Origin: Zhengitettix transpicula
Taxonomy: Eukaryota > Arthropoda > Insecta > Orthoptera > Tetrigidae
Direction: 5' to 3'
Length of the DNA stretch: 64,000 bases
Assembly (NCBI GenBank): GCA_037074705.1
Contig: CM073591.1
Span: forward strand, 133,679,032 to 133,743,031
Made by a program: the position numbers and the translations under genes
Shown here: positions 46,700 to 59,249 of the stretch, piece by piece
Layout of the letters: every line of letters starts with the position of its first letter
Position numbering within the stretch: the stretch's first letter is position 1
The notes under the pieces: generated by a model
What the model saw: the letters and a program-made list of their open reading frames with translations, nothing else
Told to the model about the DNA's origin: nothing
Database searches by the model: none

Positions 46700-48235
46700 G
46701 TAACCCTTAAATCTCCATTTATATGAGAGTATTCGTAGGCAGGATTCATATTATTATAAATGACATGATAAATAATCTAAAATGATTTTCTAAAATTAGC
46801 CAATTATAATATTGTACTTCTTCGTTTGGAATATTAGATTGCTTGGAACGAAAACGTGACACTCAAATAAAACAAAATAGCTAGTTTGGAAATGTATGAT
46901 ACTAGGAAAGAACGGAAAAAATAATGTGGACGGTCAGGGTAATAGATAAACAGATAAAAGAGATGCTTCCAAGAAAAGGTAATAGATGGGACTCACCCTG
47001 AGAACAATCTTATAAAAAATTGTCGTTATTAAAGAAAAAGGAATATCTGTGGACGGAGAAGTAAATTATATGGCCTGAAAGAATGATAATTGAGCTTAGT
47101 CTATAATTTATTTTTAGGGGAACTAAATTAATAATTAGATTTTTTAGGAGAGAGCTAATGTAAATGTAGACCTTAATTTTTAGAACAAGTTCTTCACTAA
47201 GACTAATAATCTGTATTTAGTACTTCAACTAAGTTTAATGCGTTTATCTACAAGTCTTATAAATGACGTACGTTACCTCAATGTAAAAAATACGGCTACA
47301 CGTCTGTTCCAACAAATGTCAAAATGTAAACGTAAATCACTCGAAGAAACAAGAGTGACATAAAGTACTAATCAAATATATTTTTCTGTGGATTTCATTT
47401 AGGCAAAATTTTTTCAATGTTTAGGCCGTTCAGAAATAAATATACAAAAACCATTAAAAGCTCTTCGTCGGGCTTTAACTTTGACTATAAAAAGCCAATA
47501 CTGTATAAAATATTTTATGTTATGCATATATATATTGTGTCGGTAGAAACGTTTTTATCACATATTTTATAGATTATATGGAAGTAGAATTTAAGTAATG
47601 TTTAAGAAACTATTCAAGGTATTTTATTCATTTTAATCGCAGCTCTCACGATTTGAAGTTACGCAACATGAAAACTTTTGAAGAATAGTCTAACCCTACT
47701 GGTTGCTCTATGTTATACAAAAATGAGAAAATTAGTTTTTTAATTTAACCACTGATAATAACAACATTTTTAGTGATACAAAATTAACTGGCACCTGAAA
47801 AAAAACGCTTTGAACTTCTCACTACTCCACACAATATTTACATGTAACGTCACTAGTTATATAGGCAATCACAGAGCGTTTCCCTGTACACATTACATTT
47901 AATTTAATCATTTATAGCAAATAATTCACTTATTTTTCGGAAAATTGATAAAAAATTAGATTCACTGTGAATAAATCTTCTAGGATGACAGAAAGCTGAT
48001 GTATATTTATAATAATGTAATGTCAAATAATCTATTGGAATAATAACGCAATTTGTAAATTTTATATCCTTTGAATTATTAGTAAATTTCACCAAATTCA
48101 TATTATTATTTGTTTACGAGCTACAGACCCAAGTAATAGTAACGTATACCTTAATCTACTGTTCGCATTTCAAATAGAATTTAACTTCAAACAGTCTAAT
48201 GACAGATAAATTGTCGACGTATTTAAGGTAAACAT
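46700..48235. other. AT-rich stretch, nothing recognisable
   Basis: No usable open frame and no repeat recognised. Confidence 0.5.
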
Positions 48236-48239
48236 GAAT

Positions 48240-48690
48240 TAGTTAAATCGATCCTTTAAAGATTGTGATTTGGGAAATTGAGTTCCAAAAGTAAACTGAC
48301 GGGGCGACGTGCTGTTTCTGAAAGCGAGTAATGACATTAAATGGTAATACAGATCCCAGAGTAGCTGTAAGCCTCCCTTGTCAATCACGCATCGGGCAGA
48401 TATCTCAGGAACGAAGGGGCAAGTCTGGTAGGAGTGGGGGATCTGGATTGATTGGAGTAATTGGCTCATGTGCAACTCCCAAGTAATTGCTCTGCTCTGC
48501 CTTGGAAGATCCGCAGAGACGAAACACAAACTGCGGAGAGGGGTGCGTCGTCATTACGCTAAAGCTCGCTTAATTATCATGTATGCCATTCAGAATAAGT
48601 GCCGCAAGTGCCAAGTTCCTGGAAGGTAAGCACTGCGGGGTGGAAGACGCAGTTCACTACAGTACGCTCAATGGAGCTATTACCTGAATA
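48240..48690. other. GC-richer ORF-poor island
   Basis: GC-richer block with a 96-codon minus frame (48239-48529) that shows no recognisable domain. Similar to the other islands. Confidence 0.33.
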
Positions 48691-48934
48691 AGACAGAAAT
48701 ATTACGTTTTACGAGAAGTAATTGTATGACATGAACTTAAACTTGAGGTTTAATTTTACGAAGCAATTCATCTGTCTATATATTTGGTATAATATTGATG
48801 AGACTTACGTGTTTAGAGAAAATGAAGGGATATTTATTTTTAAAAAGTATTAACTCGATTTTTTTTCACTGCAGATGGATCATTGTCAACATATTTGATC
48901 ACTTGCAATAATTATAAATGAACGACTTGTGTCA

Positions 48935-49045
48935 GTAAATTGTTTATTAAACAAAAATTTAAATATCTCGACGCTTCTTCCTTGTTTTAGGACCTCTTCC
49001 GGTTTAATATTTCTTATATAAATCATACAAAAAAATTCAGAAGCA
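48935..49045 (-). repeat. Family C half-element
   Basis: AATATCTCGACGCTTCTTCC, then TTGTTTTAGGACCTCTTCCG and ATATAAATCATACAAAAAA align with the left arm and centre of the 32.95 kb foldback. The GAAAC block is decayed to GAAGC; the right arm is missing. Confidence 0.75.
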
Positions 49046-49049
49046 AGGT

Positions 49050-50285
49050 TATGCTGCGTTGCCCGTTGCAACCGAAATTTCAACTTGTCTGAATCTCAAG
49101 GCTCTAAACGTACTCTGTGTCCTGTAGTAATTTTTATTCGAACGTAAAATAGATTTCCAGAAACTTTTAACAACCTTAACATTGCGAAGAATCCACTTCT
49201 TTATACTGAGTACGTATCACAGAAAGTTTTTTAGTTGTTAGGATCCAAATGCCAAAAAAGAACGTGGCGGTTGCCCATTGTAGAATATGAAATTAAAACA
49301 CATAATTTGTCCACTATTTTACTTGTATTCCATATATACAACAATAAGAGTGTTAAAATTAATTAATTCCGTTCCAAAACGAACGATTTTGGATATTCAC
49401 TGTCTTTACAAGCTGAAGACTGATATTAAAGTTCTAAAAACATTTTTGGAATTGTAAATAAATCTTAGTGCATAAATTCGCATTGAAGTGTTAATTCTAT
49501 TATTTTCTTTTGTGATGTAGCCGAAGCTTATTGAGGCTTAGGTAGAGATTCTTGACCAACGGTCTTGTGCTGTCTCAAGGGTCCACCGGAAGAGCACAGA
49601 TGGTCTTGGGGCAACTTGCAGGGACAGCTGACCAAGCAGGCCAACACAAAGTAAATTAAAGTCGGTTTGGGGACTTAGAGAGGCTTAGCTTGGCCAGATT
49701 TAAGCCAATACACACTGTGCTCAGCAGTTTGCAGCACATAGCAAACTCGAAGGCTCCGTAGACGACCCAACATTAGGCAGCGTCCTTAGACATGTCTTAT
49801 CAATTAGTTTCAGAGCCCTGCTCAGAGGCAGCTTTTCGTTAAATCGACAGACATCAGCCATCCAATTGTTTTACAAGTAGTTACAGATATTGATTTAATC
49901 TATTAATTTCAAAATTTATCTAAGAATAGTCATTTCTGTTGAAGCTCAACAAGTTATGTTTCTAATGTGCTCCCATGATTATTTAATTAGCACTTTTTAA
50001 TTTTAGGACAATAAAAACACTATCCACCAAATCCTGTTTTGGTTCTATTCGTTCTTTAGACGTGGCTATTTCACTCTACACCGGTTATGGAATACTGTGC
50101 TATGTTTAATAGGATTGCATCAATCAATAGTTGGCGGGATGGAAGAGGGAGGAGAAATAAGAAGAGGAGCTGTTCTGTAATCCTGATGCAAATGGAGTAT
50201 TTAATCTTAGTCTAAAGAAAAACACTGACAATTGGAGAAAAATAATGCGTATCCGCTACTGCAGTAAAGATTATGAGAACACATA
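49050..50285. other. Unassigned; GC-richer at 49530-49830
   Basis: The GC-richer 300 bases have stops in every frame and no match elsewhere in the window. Possibly an unrecognised repeat or constrained DNA. Confidence 0.4.
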
Positions 50286-50289
50286 TTGT

Positions 50290-50497
50290 TTCATATAACC
50301 ATTTATTTAATTCATTTTATATATATTCGCATCAAATGCTTAGCTCATTTCCGACTTTCTACACTATTTCACTTCGTCGAGGAACTAATTAGTAGGAGTT
50401 TATCGGCCACATCCATGCCCTTCCGGGATTCGAACCCGGAACCTCTGTGACGCAAGTCTGTGACTGTGACTACTACACCACAACCTTACAACTCTTA
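50290..50497 (-). mobile_element. tRNA-derived SINE
   Basis: On the minus strand TGGTGTAGTAG (50480-50470) matches a polymerase III box A and GGTTCGAATCC (50436-50426) matches box B. The region between cannot fold into an intact tRNA cloverleaf. About 90 bases of body follow, ending in an A/T-rich tail near 50300. A decayed tRNA gene is less likely given the tail and body. Confidence 0.68.
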
Positions 50498-50699
50498 TAT
50501 GACTGATTTGATGTATTCTTTCAAAGTATTCCTTCCAAGATCCGAGTGCTACTAATTGACGGACTCATCTCTATATACGGCGAAAATGTAAGAGATACAT
50601 GTTGGAAGAATTGGAGGACTTGTAACGGATGCGGAATGTGGTACGTGAAGCTTAACGAGCTTTTAGTGTATTGATGGAGTTAAATATAGGATTTTAAGA

Positions 50700-51345
50700 T
50701 ATAATCTTTGACGATACGACGCACTCGCCCCCGCGCGAATGTGACAGCCATCTTGCGAGCCGAGATAGCCATAGATTCTTCTCGTAACGGCCGTCCTGTC
50801 GAATGTCGAACATTACAGAACTCTTTATTGCCTTCCCTAGGTGCGATATCGAGATGCTCCGGCTACACATCTCTTCCTAGCAAGGCACACTAGTTTTTAT
50901 GACGTCACGGCCTCACGCCATCCTTCACGAAGTCGCGAGGGGTGAGAATTTTTTTTATTTCCTCCCCCCATCGCGGAGCTTTTTCTCACGCGTAGAACTG
51001 TAAAACAACGGGGAATCTTCCCCGCGTCCCGACATACAACACACTCTCGAAAAGTTGAATTATGCCCACATTATCACACGCTCCATTAAATTCACAATAT
51101 ATTCTAATCGTTTTATTTGAACGGGGCTAGCTGAGAGTGGAGGAGAGAACACAGTAAGTAAAGGGCAAGAGGGTGGCTCCGGGGGGGCGGAGCTGTGTTG
51201 AATTGTTATGCTGATGGCGCCGTGTTAAGATATTATAAGGCCTGTGAGAGACGGATTGTCCTGCGGTCAACCGACGCTTTGTATCAATGTAAGGAACATC
51301 AGTCTCCATTTCCGCTGATATCCATCCGGGGAACACTCAGTCTCC
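50700..51345. other. GC-richer ORF-poor island
   Basis: GC-richer block with GACGTCACGGCCTCACGCC near 50901 and GGGGGGGCGGAGC near 51181. Frames of 61 and 69 codons, unrecognised. Candidate regulatory DNA or promoter-like sequence. Confidence 0.38.
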
Positions 51346-51349
51346 GTTA

Positions 51350-52075
51350 CAAAACTTAATACATTAATTCTCAGTAAAACTTTTACACTCTCCTTATTAA
51401 CTCTTTATTATTTAAATATGTTCACGTTCCTGTGTCGTAGAAAGTCAGATAACCGCGGCTTTGAATAATGAACCACAAATTTGGCATCCGAACGGTGCCA
51501 AGAACCCTTTCCCGATGGTAACTGAAATCAGAAAATTAATATTGGCTTTGACCACTGGATCGTGGATCTGAGTGAATTGACAATATTGCAATAATTGAGA
51601 TTATCTGATTTGAAAAATATCTAACATAATGAAGCTTGTTAATTTGATTGAAAGAGCATATCGACACACATTATTCATCATAACTGTTATTTACTTTAAT
51701 TGAATAAATACACTTTTGCGTGACACAGCTCCGGTGAGTTTCATTAATCTCGTTTTCCGGGACGACAAAATTATTACTGAATTTTAGTCATCAACCAGTA
51801 ATTCTGAACATTTTTGAATCGACTCGAACCAAAAGTATAGTTAAGGTATTTTTTGTCTAATAAAGAATACTGTCAAAAAATCTTTTAAAGACAATAATAG
51901 TTTCACAAGAAGAAGAAATCGCATTTCAGCACAATGGAACGAAATATTTTGGTAGATAAATTGAATAAAACGTTAAAACACACGTAAAACATACAAGAAC
52001 AGCGTCTGATGATTGACATAAATTGTTGAATGAAATGTGGAACATTTGAAGGTAAATTATAAAATATATAGAAAA
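51350..52075. other. AT-rich stretch, nothing recognisable
   Basis: No gene or repeat recognised. Confidence 0.5.
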
Positions 52076-52084
52076 TATTACAGT

Positions 52085-52235
52085 TAATAAATAAATGGGT
52101 CGTTAGTCAGAAAAAATTAAGAAAGAAATTGATTAAAATATAATTTTGCAATGTTTCATCCTTAATTAAGAACGTCATTTGAGTAATTTAGGACTTAGGG
52201 CTTTAAAAATTTTTTGTATACATTACCAAGTTATT
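52085..52235 (-). repeat. Family C element, decayed
   Basis: GGGTCGTTAGTCAGAAAAAA, then GCAATGTTTCATCCTTAATT and AAGAACGTCATTTGAGTAAT align with the family C order (GTTGAGTCAGAAAAT; GACGTTTCGTCCTTGTTTTA; GGACCTCTTCAGATTTAGTA). The GAAAC block survives on minus; CTGAAGA has decayed. Confidence 0.6.
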
Positions 52236-52239
52236 CCAC

Positions 52240-53045
52240 TAGTTTATTTTATATGTATAAAGTTTGAGTAAAATATCGAAGGCATGCTCTGGCTGTACTA
52301 TCTGTTGATACAGAAATTTGATATAAGAAAAACAATGTCTTTTTAAGATTTCTGACCAATTTTTTATTTATTGTAAAAGCTAAATGTGCCACGTAATTAA
52401 AATTATCTTTGGGTCGTAGTTTACCGTAATTCGAAAGGACAGTTTGGCTATTTTTTCCCAACTGCCAGCACGTACTGAATTCTTGATTAGAAATATAAAT
52501 ATTACGATTACGATTTTTATAAAACACGTGCTAAGTTACTGTTAGAGGCATAAAAAGTAATTACGAGCTTGTTACAAATAGTAGCTTGCTTCATAATTCT
52601 AATTTACCCACAAATGTAACAGGGAAAGGACAAAATAATTCAATAACGAGATTCAATATTATTATAGATGCCCAAAAAGATGCGTGCATTGCCAATTTAT
52701 ACGACTATCGATCTAGAAGATGGTTACAGAATGGCATTTCCTTGCCATGAGAAGTCGCCTGTAAATAAAAGTTGCAATTCTGGCTTCAAAGTTGATTAAA
52801 GAAGAAAATGGGCACCTTAGTAGAAGATCATTGGAAATGAAGCGTGCTAGAGGGAAAAGAGAATCCGGCTCATGAAATGAGGTGGAACACACTAAGGAAG
52901 TGGAAAATGTGCTATTTAAAATACCTGCCAGGCTGTTGTCTTAAAGCATAACCCAGAATTTAAATTGAATTAAAGAAGAAACCAGAAGTATTTTCGCCGT
53001 CAAAGTTATTACTAGAAACAAATTAATTTGTATATTCACACACAC

Positions 53046-53076
<31 letters not shown>

Positions 53077-54220
53077 CAACATTTTGCGTCATTAACCTGG
53101 CTAATGAAATATGTTTATAGTATGAAGACGTAGACTGAAATGTAATAGTTCTACTTCCTGTCTGTTACTACACCACAAAAATTTTAAAAAACGTCAGATG
53201 GAGTGGCAATAAATTAATTATAGAGACTTTATTTAATAATGATTTTGTCTGAACCATAAATAATCTCCCACTGATATGTACATGTGTTATAGTCTGATCG
53301 CAATACAACACCTCATCAAGTTCTGTCCCAAATTCGATCAAGAGAGAAAAAAGCGGCACTGGAAGAAAACGATATAAACGATATTACGAAATGCAACAAA
53401 GAGAAAAACGTCAAAATCTTTAAAAAAAACAACAAATTTGTACTCCGAAATTTAAATGTAATAATTAATACAAGTCGCTAATGACCCATCAGTTGATGCG
53501 TCTATAAATAAAATGAGAGAAAATTGACGATTCTGTCCAAACTGATGGGACCAAAATGATTCTTACTAAGTAAACTCGAGTTGAAATTATTGACTCGTGA
53601 TATGATTTATTACCAATTTGTCAAACCTTCAGAATAAAGGAAAGGTGCTGATGTTACGTTCAGAACTCTGACGCTTCAGAAGGAAGAAGGAAACGCTTAC
53701 TCGCAAGAGGAAAACTGTCATGGTGTTGGTTAAATGTTATCTCAATCTTATGAAACACGATATACAAACATTATGTAATTGCTATGCAAAATTTTTCAAA
53801 AAATGAGGACTACGACCCCAAATGCCCCTTGTTACTGAGTAGTTATCACAAAGTTGTACAAGCCGACGGGAAAAACTAACATTTTGTAACTGAAACAATG
53901 AAATTACGTTATCTTTCTATTTTTTCAGTTTTCATATGCAAACAAATATTTAGAAAACAAATTTTCTAATAAATATTTATTGAAATGAGAAAAAATTAAC
54001 TATGGGAAACCAAAGAAATATAAAGTGTTTTGATAACATTTATATGAAATGCACAGGTTACTTAAATAACTTATGGTCGTTCCGTGAACTGATTGATGCA
54101 CCTTTCATGCTTTATGGAAAACAATATGTATAGAAAGTGGTGGTACACAGTATGTAATGCCAATAAATGGGCTGAAAACGTTCAAGGGCCTTGATCGGAC
54201 GAAAAAATAAGGAGGTGTAG
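52240..54220. other. AT-rich stretch with a (TA)n tract at 53047-53077
   Basis: Frames of 92 codons (52249-52527) and 63 codons on minus are unrecognised. The TA run is preceded by a short CA run. Nothing else stands out. Confidence 0.5.
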
Positions 54221-54224
54221 ACAA

Positions 54225-54535
54225 GTTATATATAGGTAATCCACATAGTGGCAACTCACCTCTTATAGCACAGGAAAAGGACTGAAAGTGGGGATGCGGA
54301 AAGGTAGAGCAAGGAATTCAAGGGTAAACTAGGGCCCCAGGGGTATTGTTTAAGGATATTACAGGGCAATTCTCCTAAGAGTAATGCAGGGAATATCCTA
54401 GAAAAACCTGCAACAGGTAGGCCGGGCATTTGTCCCACGCCCTTCCGATGGCGAGAGTGGGGTTTTCTGTGGGGGCGCAGCTTTCCCCTCTCCATGCCTT
54501 GACCAGTTTAGGAGGCAGCTGGCCGAGTATTCCAA
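54225..54535 (-). repeat. Family B repeat
   Basis: Plus strand reads GGTAATCCACATAGTGGCAA, CTCACCTCTTATAGCACAGG, CTAGGGCCCCAGG, then ACCTGCAACAGGTAGGCCGG, CACGCCCTTCCGATGGCGAG, GGGGCGCAGCTTTCCCCTCT and CAGTTTAGGAGGCAGCTGGC before ending near CGAGTATTCCAATATGAAT. The 3' terminal A-tract is absent. The minus frame of 79 codons (54256-54495) shares phrases with 20.4 kb but is not a known protein. Confidence 0.82.
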
Positions 54536-54869
54536 TATGAATCCCCACGTACGGTTGTAATTTTAAGTAAAATTATGAATTCAAAACGACACAAGTTACT
54601 GAATATCGAAAACTCTTTTCGTCAATAGCTAGGCTTATAGCACGTTTTTCCAAGAACAATACAGTGCTTTTAAGTGGCACTGAATAGTAGTTCCGAGATA
54701 TATTATTTATTAACTTAAAAACTGCAATAAACTTAAATCTCTAAGCCAGCGAATTGAGTACGGTTTTCATATTATTTATGGACAGGAAAAATGGTATTAT
54801 TTTAAAACTGTAGACAGCACTAGAATCGCTAGGATTTATGGAAAGATACTTGACTTAGGAAAGTTCTCA

Positions 54870-55095
54870 CAGAGCGAGGTAGGACTTTGCCAGCACAGAC
54901 CTCACAAAGTGGCGTGATTAAGGTGTGACGGCGCGGCGCCAGCTCGAGCTCCATCACAAGGCGACATTTCTCAGCTGCCTTGCTGCACCGCACAAACTTA
55001 GCAACATTAGGCACACTAACGCTTTATTTGTGTTACCACTTAAGTAAGGGAGGAACGCTCCACAGCTAAGACCGTCACATTCTCAGTGAGTCTTC
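54870..55095. other. GC-richer ORF-poor island
   Basis: Contains GACGGCGCGGCGCCAGCTCG near 54928. Longest frame 61 codons. Candidate regulatory DNA. Confidence 0.33.
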
Positions 55096-55619
55096 TCACG
55101 TGGAGTCTGAGCCAAATAACTGCGTATTTATCCTCAGGACATTGCAAACTAACAGTAAATATTTGGGGCGGGGGTATATATCCTTATATACATCCCGTAA
55201 GATGTCTCGTTTCTGCCGTAGAGATGACCTGAGGCCGTTGAATATCTTCCACAGAATGCTGAGAAAATAATTGTAAAATTTTTCTGGACACTGGTTTATT
55301 TGTAGGGTTATGAGCTCTTCATTACTTCAACCTGTAACGAAATCTACAGTTAGTCAAAAAATAAGGATACTGATGGTGTAACTCTGTTTATTCGACGTAT
55401 TTATTCAATTGCGGTGGTAGTCCTCAAAGTAGGTACTCTCTTAGTCAGCGCAATTCCATTGTTCGTTCAACAGCTCAAAATATTTCTGCACACCTTTTCT
55501 TTTTTCTTTTAGAGAGGCTGTGTGTGTAGGAGTTTCTGCGTTTTCGATTGTACCCCTTCTGTAGTTGAGACTCTTTTAGCACCAAATTGATTTGTGTATT
55601 TGGAAGAATCCTCACGATA

Positions 55620-56335
55620 CATAATTAGGGTGATCGGAAATTATTCGGACTGATAGTAAAAGTGAGCATCTATGTTTGAAAACACTTTTATTTTTCAACA
55701 TAATCATCTTCAGTATCAATACATTTCATTCCGTGGTGTTCCATTGCCACATCTCTGTAGTGTTATTCCGGAAGTGTTGCAAAATACCTGTCTACAGACG
55801 CAATCGCTTCTTGAGTGGATGAAGATAGTTGAACAGCTGAAACTTTCAGTTTTCCGAAACCAAAGAAGTGGAATAATGAGGATGTTCATGTAGTTCATAG
55901 TAAAAATATCTCAATTTTCATATCGCCAAGTCGCTTTTATGTGTAGGTACAATTTCCTGATGGAAGCGATTTTGCTCTTCAAGCCGGTTCTGTTTTAATG
56001 TATTTTTACGTCTATTTTCGTTAGAAGGTTATAATAATATTCTCCACTTATTGTTTACCTTTCTAAAGATACTCGAGCAACAGAACTACTATCCCATCCC
56101 CCCAAAAAACCAACTCCTTGGCATTTCCCGACGATGGCTGCGTCGTTGCTTTATTCGGAGCTGAAGGACCAGCGACTATCTCCGACATAGAACGTTGAAT
56201 TCAAGTTCCATAAAGTGTCACTTATCGACGCAGAAAATCACTCAGGTTTTTGTTAAAACGAGCCAAGCACCGTTGGGAAAGTGCCGCCCGATTGCGATCC
56301 GCATACGCGGCTTCCTTTCTTTCACGTGAAACTGC
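55620..56335 (-). pseudogene. Mariner-family transposase relic (C-terminal two thirds)
   Basis: The minus strand, read across several frames, gives QRCLARFNKNLSDFLRR then a stop and VT, matching 'CLxxFNRNPxDFLRRFVTxDETW'. GPSAPNKATTQPSSGNAKEL followed by VFWGDG matches the 'KKAKTVPSAGKVMATVFWD' region, with the catalytic Asp replaced. After a degenerate and shortened stretch come FGKLKVS, STQEAIASVDRYFATLPE, a stop, HYRD and KCIDTEDDYVEK at the true stop codon, the standard mariner C-terminus. The left border near 55625 (GGAAATTATTCGGACTG) may be the terminal repeat. Multiple stops and frameshifts; dead copy. Confidence 0.87.
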
Positions 56336-56515
56336 TGGTGCAAATTGTAACGGTCACGTTAACTATTAGCAATTTCCAACATACGCCGATTTTTCTATTT
56401 CGTAGGGTGGATGCTGAAGGACACTATTTTTCTGAACTGATAACATTTTCCTTGTGCAAGAGCCACACATTATTCCATTACTATGATTCTTCGTGCTAAC
56501 AAGCACACGCATTTT
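56336..56515. other. Junction between mariner and jockey relics
   Basis: About 180 bases of unassigned DNA, possibly the unrecognisable N-terminal part of the mariner copy; overlapping short frames carry no motif. Confidence 0.4.
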
Positions 56516-56519
56516 TTTT

Positions 56520-57440
56520 AAGTCACAAGCAAGCCTTCGACAAAGTATGGCATGAAGGCTTAATACATAAACAAAACAAAATGCTGCCAAAGCAATATGT
56601 AGAGATATTAACATCATACATCACAGATATACTATTGAGAATTAAACAAGTAGATGAATATTCTGATCTGAACGAGGTAAGAACCGGAGTGTCTCAGGGT
56701 AGTGTCCTGGGTCCTATCCTCTACTTACTGTATACTTAGCGATATCCCAAAATGGGAAGGAACTGAGCTAGCTACATATGCAGATGACACCGCGTTACTT
56801 GAAGTAGAGGAAGACCAAAACCTTTCAACTAGAATACTACTAGAAGCCAGCAATGCAATAGCTGACTGGAATATACAATGGAGGATAAAGCTGAATGAGC
56901 AGAAATCTACCCATACAGTATTCAGAAATAATCACAAGACACGCCGTCACTAAATATATGTGTAACTATTGTGCCGCATAAGAACAACGCCAAGTACCTA
57001 GGCAAGACTCTGGACACCAAACAGGTGGAAAGATCATGTTAAGAAAATTATCTGAATTAAGCATAAAATATAGACAATACTATTGGCTAATTGTAAGAAA
57101 CTCCAAACTTTCAATTACCAACAAACTTCTGATTTACAATCAAATATTGAAACCAACGTGGCTCTACGATATTCAGATTTGGAGCTGTGCCTGTGACCAC
57201 AAACATTAAGTGCATACAAACGTTTCAAAATAATGTGTTAAGAAACCTTGTAAATCCCACCTGTATGTCAGAAATGCAGATCTCCATAGGGATCTCCAGA
57301 TTCCAACAATAAAAGAAGAAATAAAAGGTATGCTGGGAAACATGAAGCTAGGCTTCACCTCCACGTCAACCCAATGGTCAGACAACTTCTGGAAGATCAA
57401 CACCGTCCCAGAAGATTGAAAAGAAGAGAAACCAGCTGAT
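56520..57440 (+). pseudogene. Jockey-type LINE reverse transcriptase relic
   Basis: A 5'-truncated RT with frameshifts. QAFDKVWHEGLI (56530 onward) is the RT motif A region, and VRTGVSQGSVLGPILYLLYT with a following stop is the GVPQGSVLGPILF motif. The frame then shifts and ATYADDTALL gives the catalytic YADD box (about 56772). Later AKYLGKTLDTK, YWLIVRNSKLSITNKLLIY, LKPTWLYDIQIWSCA, YVRNADLHRDLQIP and RLHLHVNPMVRQLL reproduce the characteristic jockey C-terminal region in alternating frames. No poly-A tail or target duplication could be defined. The 5' end of the element, including ORF1 and the endonuclease, is missing. Confidence 0.92.
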
Positions 57441-57444
57441 CTTG

Positions 57445-58155
57445 TGTAAAATGCAGTGTGTAAAAGCTGAGCACAGTGCGTGAGTGAAGTGTACGAAGAC
57501 CAGAAAATTTAGAAAATAACATTGGATGGACTCTAGTCGGTAAGTATATAGTTTAACATTTTCAGAAGTAAGTTGGTCTTAAAAGAGTAGTTTTAATGGT
57601 AGGCACACAGTTTCTGATAAAGAAAAAAAAAAATTTTTCAGAAAAATTTGTATAATATTGTCGGTTAAGCGGATTTTCAGCAATTTTTCCAGCATTGCTT
57701 AAATTTATAACTACTCTTTCTTATTTTATTAACCTCTGGAAAGACGCGTTTTCAAATTCATAGACTTGGTTTCTAGGCCATGCATAAATTTCCACTGTAA
57801 TAACACGCTTCAAGACAATAAAGCTCTCCACCAACTCCCTGTTTTTTAAGTTTTCAGACAACCATGATGTTATCACTTTTCGTATCTAATATTATCCAGC
57901 ATAAGGAGAAAATCAAATTATATACAACTAACAGCTCACCAACTGTAACTGAATCGATCAATCGCGTCGTCACCTCGTCAGAATACGGATCAAGACGAAA
58001 AGCAGTAACCGCATGGAAAATACGTCTTAAGTGAATACATGTCGACTTATTTTTTGTGTAGGATAAATTTTGTTATTTTATACAAGTCGCGGAATCGCCA
58101 GAAGATTCACAAAGGAGAGTGTTGCACGTAAACGCACGCCAAACCCCTGCTGAAA
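57445..58155. other. Unassigned stretch 3' of the LINE relic
   Basis: Might contain the LINE's 3' untranslated region in its first 100-150 bases; no A-tail is clear except AAAGAAAAAAAAAA near 57619. The rest shows nothing. Confidence 0.4.
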
Positions 58156-58159
58156 TACA

Positions 58160-58350
58160 TTTGCCGACCTCCTGTGGTGTACGGGTCAGCGTGACTGCCT
58201 CGCGGGTTCGAATCCCGGCGAAGGCATTGTTCTGTGTTTGCGTGAGAGAAACTGTTCAATTAGTCCTGCGACACGGCAAAAATGAGTACCCATAATGAGT
58301 CGCTAATGGCCTGAGATGTAGCTGTAGATGTAGACAATAAAAAAAAAGGT
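58160..58350 (+). mobile_element. tRNA-derived SINE, full-length-looking, A-tailed
   Basis: TGGTGTACGGG (58175) fits box A and GGTTCGAATCC (58205-58215) fits box B, with 30 bases between the two, as in a tRNA-derived promoter. The head is followed by about 110 bases of non-tRNA body and ends in GTAGATGTAGACAATAAA and an A run near 58338-58348. The D- and anticodon-like parts do not fold as a functional tRNA. Target duplications were not clear by eye. Confidence 0.82.
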
Positions 58351-58775
58351 TTTTGATGGGAGTGTAATGTCATAGAATATGAAATTATTTTTTTGTATTA
58401 GCCCATAATGTACTCTACAAGTGGGAATTTTTTTAAATCTTTCTTAATCTACCAGTAGTAATATAATCATTTGAACAAAGTCTATGATCAAGTCTATCAT
58501 TTTTCTGGATATTATGTGTGGTAATTGAATAGAAAAAATTGTGTATTCACTTAAAATAAAGTTTATATTACAGTAAAATTAATGGTTTGTGCTGTCTCTA
58601 CTTGAAGTAGAAGTGACATTCGTGAGAATATAAAAGAACAAAACCAATGCCCTGTTATGTGTTCTTATATGAACACTTACTTTATCAACACGTATTACTC
58701 AGTTCCCATCAGGTACAGCGTTATTGTTTTCATTTGTCACAGGTTCTCTTAGGACAGACTCGAGAAGTAATAGTA
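58351..58775. other. AT-rich stretch, nothing recognisable
   Basis: No gene or repeat recognised. Confidence 0.5.
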
Positions 58776-58779
58776 GATG

Positions 58780-59245
58780 AAACCATATAACCGCCCCAAA
58801 ATTTAATCACGAGACAACTGCGAAAATTTCTCCCGGCGAAAAAGGATTTCAAGACAGCCATGAGCGCGAATTTTTATCATTCATTTGTAGTCTGTTGCCA
58901 GGTTTTAAAGTTATGTTGGCCATAAGCGTCTTGGGGAGAAGTGCATACCCGGCATTAGCGGCAAAATGACACAGATAAGGCAGAGATTCTCCAAACGACC
59001 TTGCCGCTCGGAATGAAACTGTGACATATTACTAAGGTAGACGACGACGCCCTTTGTCTCGCTGCTGGATGCAAACTGCGTCATCCAGATGCGCTGTTGA
59101 TGTGTAATGATGCAATATCACGGGATGTTCTGGCTGAGGAGACGATGAGTTGCTCCGCGGGATGTAGAGTTAAAAAAATATCTACCGCGCAGGATGAAAC
59201 ACTCCTGGGAACCATGACTTATACTGAACATCCGTTAATGATAAG
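58780..59245. other. GC-richer ORF-poor island
   Basis: GC-richer block lacking any frame of note, with TCTCCCGGCGAAAAAGG near 58828 and repeated GATGMG-type words around 59085-59165. Candidate regulatory DNA. Confidence 0.35.
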
Positions 59246-59249
59246 ATTA

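Noticed and set aside
50426..50480. Functional tRNA gene on the minus strand
   Set aside because: The spacer between box A and box B cannot form anticodon and variable arms, and an A/T-rich-tailed body follows, so I call a SINE.
58166..58226. Functional tRNA gene
   Set aside because: Boxes A and B are good, but the arms do not fold into a cloverleaf, and the head is followed by a SINE-like body and A-tail.
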